Shown here one piece after another: positions 57,762-64,000 of a stretch of 64,000 nt of DNA (position 1 is its first letter; the number at the start of each line of letters is the position of its first letter). The stretch covers positions 393,743 to 457,742 of the forward strand of contig QANU01112598.1 of assembly GCA_003254905.1 (NCBI GenBank), read 5' to 3'. The notes below the pieces were generated by a model. It searched no databases. It worked only from the letters and a program-made list of their open reading frames with translations, and was not told the DNA's origin. Source of the stretch: Nissolia schottii (lineage: Eukaryota; Streptophyta; Magnoliopsida; Fabales; Fabaceae). The translations under genes were made by a program, and so were the position numbers.

Positions 57762-60700
57762 TGTAATGGCCCACGACGAAGAGGCCGTCGCAAGGGCCCA
57801 ACGTGGTCTCGAAAATGCGTTGCAACACGTCTAGTGCGCTACAGTACATCGGCAACAATGAGGTACTGCAGCGCGCTGCTGCTAATAAGAAACCCTAATC
57901 CGCGCCCTCGGGCCCAAGGAGGGCCCGACTCGGCCTTTTGAGCACCCTTCCTCTTATAACTAGAGCTCGCCTCTCCTCATTTCAACTCGCTCAAAGCTTT
58001 AGACTACTCTCCTCTCTAGAACGGAGTTCCTGCTCAATTTCTTCCTCTCTCCCTCATGAAGACGCGACGTCTTTGCCTTGGGTAGGTAGCCAGTCCTTTT
58101 AAGGATGAGCTAGGGTAGTGGGCCACGACTCGTCTACTTTGGTAGTGGTTGCCTTATGGCGGTCCACAACTGCCATGGCGATGCCAGATCGCTACAGCGA
58201 GCCTATATTTATGTTTTCCTTATGGGTTTCTGATGGTATGGTTTCTGTTGGCATTTCCAGGTGCCAACACTATGCTGCTTGGAGCTCTCAGTGTCAATTC
58301 TCCTTAGTTCCATGGCATTCCAAGTGAATGGAGGTCCCGACTTGTCGGCGGTTCTTCTTTGATGGTCCGTCAATAAAGTCAGTTGTGCATCATAACATGT
58401 TTGTACACACACATATATGCATTCTTAGTAGTTGATAATTGCCATGCTTACATGATGATGATATGCTATGATAGGGAAGAGAATTAAGATTACAAGCATG
58501 ATACCCCTTTTTAGAACTGTTTGGTTAGGATTACATAACAGACCCTAATAAAGACTCCGGCTAAGGAATGGACCCTAAATAAGGGTAGGTTCTGGCAAGG
58601 CAAGACTTGGTACTTTAGTTGTCCATTGTGACACACCTCTCTTACTTGGGCATCCTTCCTTAAGTATGGGACCTCAGTCCTTGATCCCGAACAAGTAAAT
58701 AAGACTAAACTAACTAGGATATCCTCGTCATAATCGGTAGACTTAGGTCCTAAAAACATGGGTAACCAAGCTAGCTCACCTAAAAGACTTTACCAATAGT
58801 ATATCCTAGGATAGATGACTTAGAATAGTACGGGATCAACGACCTCGTAGATCAGACTCAATATTAGATATGTAACGAGCCAAAAATCGTTACCGGCACG
58901 CAATGGACTAGTTCCCTTACGGAAGCTTCTAGGAGCACTTTTAAAAAGAAAAAAAACATGTACTTTAACTTTAATTAAAAATAAGTAAAACTTTTCTTTT
59001 CTGAATAAACATTAACTCTTTTATAATGAACATAAATATACATGACAAATACGCGACTGGTCCGAAGATCCTGTCTGTATACAATTGGAGCACTCTTGAC
59101 ATGACTCAATTACAAAATAAAAAATACAACTAATAATTCCTATAGGTAGCTTCACCTCAATGTAAACTGCTGACTCTTGAATACTAACGTCCCTACACTA
59201 ACCATAAACTCCATGCACTGTTACTCTGCTTTGTAACATGTAACTGGAGGGGGGTTGACAGGTGAGAACTCTGGGAAAAGTCTCAGCGAATGGCCGTCCA
59301 CACGGTGACATGGGACACTTTGAAATCATGACATGCATATGCAATACGTAATATAATAACAACATAAAACATTTCTATAATAATAAATAGTACATAAAGC
59401 ATTTGAAAACATAATTTAGTTGGGAGTTCTCTAGATAGACATTATGAGCATTACGGTTTTGCTTATGCTGCATTATTATTGACGCACTACCCAAGTATCT
59501 AGGCCACGATAGTTACGGATACACTACATGAGACCATAGATTCATGATAATTAGTCTTGATGCACTACCATAGTACCTTGGCCACGATAGTCGGGGATAC
59601 ACTATCTGAGTCCATAGATTCTTGATAAATAAATACTTGGTCTAAAATAGACCGTGAAGAAAACCACTCACCTTAAAATGACTGACCACTAAGGAGCACT
59701 AAGTTGGGAGCTCCTGACACCCTGCGTAGAGGCACTGCTTCCCCACGAACAGAAAACGAGAGGGAGAAAAGAAATAAAAATAATTGGAGCTAAAAGTCTC
59801 ACAAAAGTGGAACCTCTCAAGCTCTTGAGTGAATTAGCAAGTCTAAACACTCACGGGAAGTTTCTGTATATAGGAGGAGGTATTGTTACTACTAATGTGG
59901 GACAAATTCTCGTACCACTGCAGTGCGCCCAACACATGTCTCATGGGGGACAAAATTCATCTCGCGTGAGATAAACCCCTTGTGAATAGCATCTCGCGTG
60001 AGACACTACACATTTTGCCCGAGACACTACACATTTCGTGTGAGACGTGTTCCCCTATTTTTCCCTTCCTTTTCTAAGGGTCGTTACAAGATAGCATTGA
60101 GCATTGTGCTCCTTAGATTATGGCATGTGCTCCCTTTCAGATTTAGATTATATGAGCATCAGGTTCCTTAGATTAGGGTTGAGCATATAGGAACCACCAT
60201 AATTTATCCTAGTGAAGCAATGTCGAGTCAAGGTTCCCTTGAATCGAGGATCGAGAGGCATTTCTCCTCGCGCTCCTCTGTTAGGAGGCGAGCACACACT
60301 ACAGATAGATCATATTTACGTTACAGCAGTTTATTCAGATATACTTCAACTTCTATGTTTTATTTATCATTCAGTACATGTATATCTAAATTCCATGACT
60401 ATATGCAATATATGATATTTGTGTGGTATCGAGGTACCCAACACTGATATGACAAACTCATCCCTTTATCAATATCATTTTTTAGATACAGTAGAGGACA
60501 ATAAGAACATCCCCCTCGTCTAGTAGAAGCGAGGATTTAGCTTCAGTGATAAGCTCCGCTTTGTAGTGGGGGTCTACCAGAGTCATGTTAGATATGCTCC
60601 AGATGTCTAGGGCAGGATCCCTCACTTTAGTTTTTTATATTCTGTTATGATTTTGGACACCATAAACTCGGTATCTATTGTTACATTGAAACTAGTTATA

Positions 60701-60854
60701 TGAAATAAGTTATTTTATAAAGTTAGTTATTTTTGTGCAATAAGTCATTTATTTATTTTATTTGTAAGCATTTCATGTACATTAGTATGCCACGTCGGAG
60801 CTTTCGTAGGGCAGTAGGCCTACGTGCGATCACGTCCTAAGTTGAGGCATGACA
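57762..60854. mobile_element. Solo LTR inserted in copia gag (itself interrupted by another solo LTR)
   Basis: Begins TGTAATGGCCC and ends GGCATGACA, with a perfect 5-bp target duplication AGAAT at 57757-57761 and 60855-60859. Without the inner insertion it is about 1.9 kb. Copia gag-like sequence flanks it on both sides, so it entered that element. Ty3/gypsy-like by its ends; lineage not resolved. Confidence 0.85.
58871..60088. mobile_element. Inner solo LTR nested within the solo LTR at 57762-60854
   Basis: 1218 bases, beginning TGTAACGAGCC and ending GGGTCGTTACA. A perfect 5-bp target duplication AGATA lies at 58866-58870 and 60089-60093. It is the youngest layer of this nest by insertion order. 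It contains a repeated 'gagacactacacatttt' phrase near its right end. Confidence 0.88.
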
Positions 60855-61361
60855 AGAATGAACTGCATAAGGAAACTTTCATAAACTTCCATACCAAATG
60901 ACTTTAGTCTTGCTGCAAAGTTTGTCATTTCAATGACATGTTCATGCATAGTACGAGAACCATCAAACTTCATGGTGGTTAAAGTACTTATTAATGTCCC
61001 AACAAGAGACTTGCCAGCAGTTTGGGAGTGCTTTTCCACAAGATCCATAAATTCTTTAGCACTTTTAGTCTTGGGAAGAGCAGACTTTATGTTGCTTGTT
61101 ATGCTCATTCGCATAAACATAAGGCTTAATCTGCTTGACCTTTCCCTGGCTTTATAATGGGGCTTTTCTTCATTGCTACTTGCATGAGTAATAGCAGCAG
61201 GTTCCTCAACTTGCCATGCTAAATCAAAATCCAATATACCAAGGTGAAATTGGACTTCTTCGCACCAATCAGAGAAATTTCGGCCATTAAATATCGGAAC
61301 AGACGCATCATGCGAGTGCAGCAAAACAGGAGCAGGTGTTGCAATTAACACATGCTTCACA
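60855..61361 (-). mobile_element. Ty1/copia gag fragment, high side of the solo LTR insertion
   Basis: Minus-strand coding from an ATG at about 61360 shows the copia gag (UBN2-type) pattern: FNGRNFSDWCEEVQFHLG, then W, then SAKEFMDLVEKH, then the MKFDGSRTMHEHV.EM region. It is interrupted at 60855 by the solo LTR. Only a gag fossil is seen. Confidence 0.8.
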
Positions 61362-61928
61362 TTAATGCTTTGAGTAACATAAAATAATATTCAGACAACA
61401 TTCAAAGTATATTAATGTTCTCCTTTGGGTGATACATCAATATACAATAACATAATTGATGCTTAAATTTTAACTTTATTCGGCAATAGTACGTGCACTA
61501 ACTAAAAACATTTACTATCTTTGGATATATAAATACAACTAATAGTGCATTTACACCACAACAATCATGTCCACAGATTATAAGAACAATTAATCAACCT
61601 TTGGGTTAATTCTAAATTGTCTTATAACAATGAACTTCAATTTATCCATACACATCATTTACTTAGCATCCATTCTATGGTAAATTATCATGAATTTAGA
61701 ATTATTAAGTTTTCATATTTGATCATTTTGGTGATTAACAAATCTCCATAATAATAATTTCAAAATTCTAATCATTCCATGATAAGAGCATGTTACATAA
61801 ATTATCATCATTAATCTATAAGATTAGTCACAAAACTTCCATGATGCCAATCAAATTCTCAAGTAACATACAAAGCCAACGAGTATTTCTCTATCACTTG
61901 CACATCAAACACTTTTAATTCACTGTGC

Positions 61929-61963
<35 letters not shown>

Positions 61964-61964
61964 N

Positions 61965-62008
<44 letters not shown>

Positions 62009-62227
62009 TCGATTGCTTTTGGAAATTACATTGAAAGCATGACCCCGTAATTTACTATTATTATTGTATCATGGTGTTTTGATGAAATACCATTAATCAA
62101 TTCTAAGAGCAATTTCAATTTGTGGAAAATTATTACAGGAAATGTCCATCCATACTAAATTTCCAAATTCATAATTTAGGAAGAACAATTTTCATTCATG
62201 AAAAATCATAGATTTTGTAACAAGTGC
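61362..62227. other. AT-rich copia leader-like region
   Basis: Between the gag fragment and the primer-binding-site-like motif at 62228; plausibly the untranslated leader of the copia element. Contains the long (AT)n run at 61933-62000 with one N at 61964. Confidence 0.4.
61933..62000. repeat. (AT)n microsatellite, about 34 units
   Basis: A long AT run broken by one uncalled base (61964); its length is likely unreliable in the assembly. Confidence 0.95.
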
Positions 62228-62240
62228 TCTGATACCACAC
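62228..62240 (-). other. Copia primer-binding-site-like motif
   Basis: On the minus strand it reads GTGGTATCAGAGC, matching the initiator-tRNA-Met primer site of plant copia elements and upstream of the gag fragment in the same orientation. A similar motif is seen at about 1376-1391 in an ELF3-like intron. Confidence 0.5.
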
Positions 62241-64000
62241 GTAAGTTTTTACTTCATGGCACAAGGACCTTAAAATCTGTGGTTTTTTACATACAATCAA
62301 TGTTGGGTTTCAAGTACATACCTTGATCCATGATAAAGTCAATGATAGAAGATGAGAAGAGTAAAATCCTTTAATCTTAAACCTTAAGTTTCTGTTCATT
62401 TGTTCTTCCTTTCTCTCTTCTTCATAGCATTAGTGATGGATAAAAATGAATAGAGACTTTAGTACCAAGAGATTTTTTCTATAGCTTAATAACCTACTCT
62501 CATCAAGTTGATAACCACTTTTCTATAATTTATTTATTTATTAAACCATTAAATAACACGTGCATTACACCACATGAGACATATCTTCTTACAAATCACG
62601 CTCAATTCATGCTTATGTGGCTCATGATATGGGTCCTTAGTTTGGACATTGATCCATTTATTCTACACACTGATTAATGAATCCACCCACAATCACTTGA
62701 CTTTTTATCATCGGATAAAAAAATTGATTTCTTTTTAATCTAATGATTAAAATTAAAACGACCATTATTATACCATACTAGTTATTTGATCCCTTGCGAT
62801 ACACGGATGACATAAATTATATATTTACATATACTGTTAAATTGTACTATTCAATAAATTAGAGGATTAACTCATTTACCTATTTTGTTAGTGTTTAAAT
62901 TTATTTTTTCATATTGATTATTAGTTTTATTTTTTACGGTCAGTTGGTCACCATCATTATTAAGGACACCATCGTTACTTCACATTTTACTGTTCATTTT
63001 TCCCGTAAACATGAAAGAAAGAAGAAGGATGAGATAATTAGGCTTTCTTCTTGGTCTGAGGAAGGCTATTCATCAATAACACACTTGTTTGGCATTGGAT
63101 CGAAAAGTAAGAGATACAAACATATTTTATGGGTAGAGATTTTGTCCAATATTTTTATGAATGTTAATATTCTGGGAAAATTAATGGTAACGACCATTAA
63201 CAAGACTTAGTTAAAGAAAAAGACTAAATATAACAAAAATTATTAAGAGAGACCAATTTAAATAATATTTAAAGAGAATAACCAAAGACTTTTGGCCAAT
63301 AGACATTAATATCCTTACAAATATTTTAATCCTCTTTATCGCCTCACTCCCTCCCCAATAACCTATAAACAAAAATGTGAATCAATCCATGGAAATCTTG
63401 AGCAATGGACTAAATTACTCTAGCCATATATCAAAGATGACTTCATATCATGCCTTGGATATTGTTGGCGTCTTCTTCCGTCTGTGGAGGACCTTGGACG
63501 AAATGTGAATCTATGCCTAAATCAAATAGCCACAGACACATCAAAGAGAGATATAGAAGATTGTTATTACAGGAAAAAACAGAAAACTGGGTGGAGTTAA
63601 AATAACATGAATGGGAATATCGAAAAAAGAAAAAGAAAATATGAATAGTGGAGTAATGGAAAGTCAAAAACTAAATACAACTATAATTAAAGATTAAAAT
63701 AAATAAAATATAAGATAACTATACTCTAAAATTAAAATAATGTTAGTGAAAGAACTATTATATGATTATTAGCATTATTGACCTCCAAACTTAAAATAAC
63801 TTTGGAAAATAAATTTAAATTTAAATTTTAAATATTGTAAAAGATGTCAAAAGTTAACCAAAAATGATAAATTGAAATTACATGAATGGAAATACCAAAA
63901 AAGAAAAAGAAAACATGGATAGTGAAGTAATGATAAGTGAAAAACTAAATAGAATTATAATTAAAAATTAAATAAAAACTATGTAAATTCAATTCAATGT
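62241..64000. other. AT-rich sequence, no gene recognised
   Basis: The first few hundred bases may be the LTR of the copia remnant (no partner found). Frames at 62914-63210 and 63443-63667 match no family I know. An approximately 105-base direct repeat (about 63597-63700 and 63877-63990) contains GAAAAAGAAAA..ATG.ATAGTG.AGTAATG. Confidence 0.4.

Overview
This is a 64-kb piece of an AT-rich eudicot nuclear genome, most likely a legume, although no marker fixes the genus. The evidence is intron-rich host genes with GT-AG splice sites, plant-specific families (ELF3, group VIII bHLH, malectin/LRR receptor kinase), and a heavy load of Ty1/copia and Ty3/gypsy remains, MITEs and microsatellites. One assembly gap of Ns lies at 10185-10863.

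Layout. (1) 1-2.4 kb, minus strand: the first three coding exons of an EARLY FLOWERING 3-like clock gene that continues past the left edge. (2) 2.4-18 kb: gene-poor. It holds a replication protein A-like fragment, an F-box pseudogene, MITEs, tandem arrays, copia LTR-like sequence, a cluster of three G-boxes, and a hAT-type element with a perfect 8-bp target duplication. (3) 18.4-19.5 kb, plus strand: a bHLH87-like transcription factor of 373 codons with a probable spliced leader. (4) 19.5-24.6 kb: no gene seen; two long hairpins. (5) 24.6-49.7 kb, minus strand: a malectin-like/LRR receptor kinase whose 13 exons keep reading frame for 873 codons across 25 kb. One of its introns (34060-44754) contains a complete VPS26 retromer gene on the opposite strand (35751-39778) and a solo LTR. 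Another intron (26568-32536) is almost wholly an old Ty3/gypsy element, which itself holds a solo LTR and a MITE. (6) 50-62 kb: layered retroelement fossils, including copia RT, RNase H and gag fragments, a 3.3-kb solo LTR, and a solo LTR inside a solo LTR inside copia gag. (7) 62-64 kb: AT-rich sequence with no gene recognised.

The four host genes do not form a pathway. ELF3 acts in the circadian evening complex, the bHLH is a developmental regulator, the receptor kinase senses external signals at the plasma membrane, and VPS26 works in endosomal retromer sorting. The most notable point is structural: an intact multi-exon housekeeping gene nested antisense in an intron of an apparently intact receptor kinase gene. 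All identifications come from reading the sequence; no database search was run.
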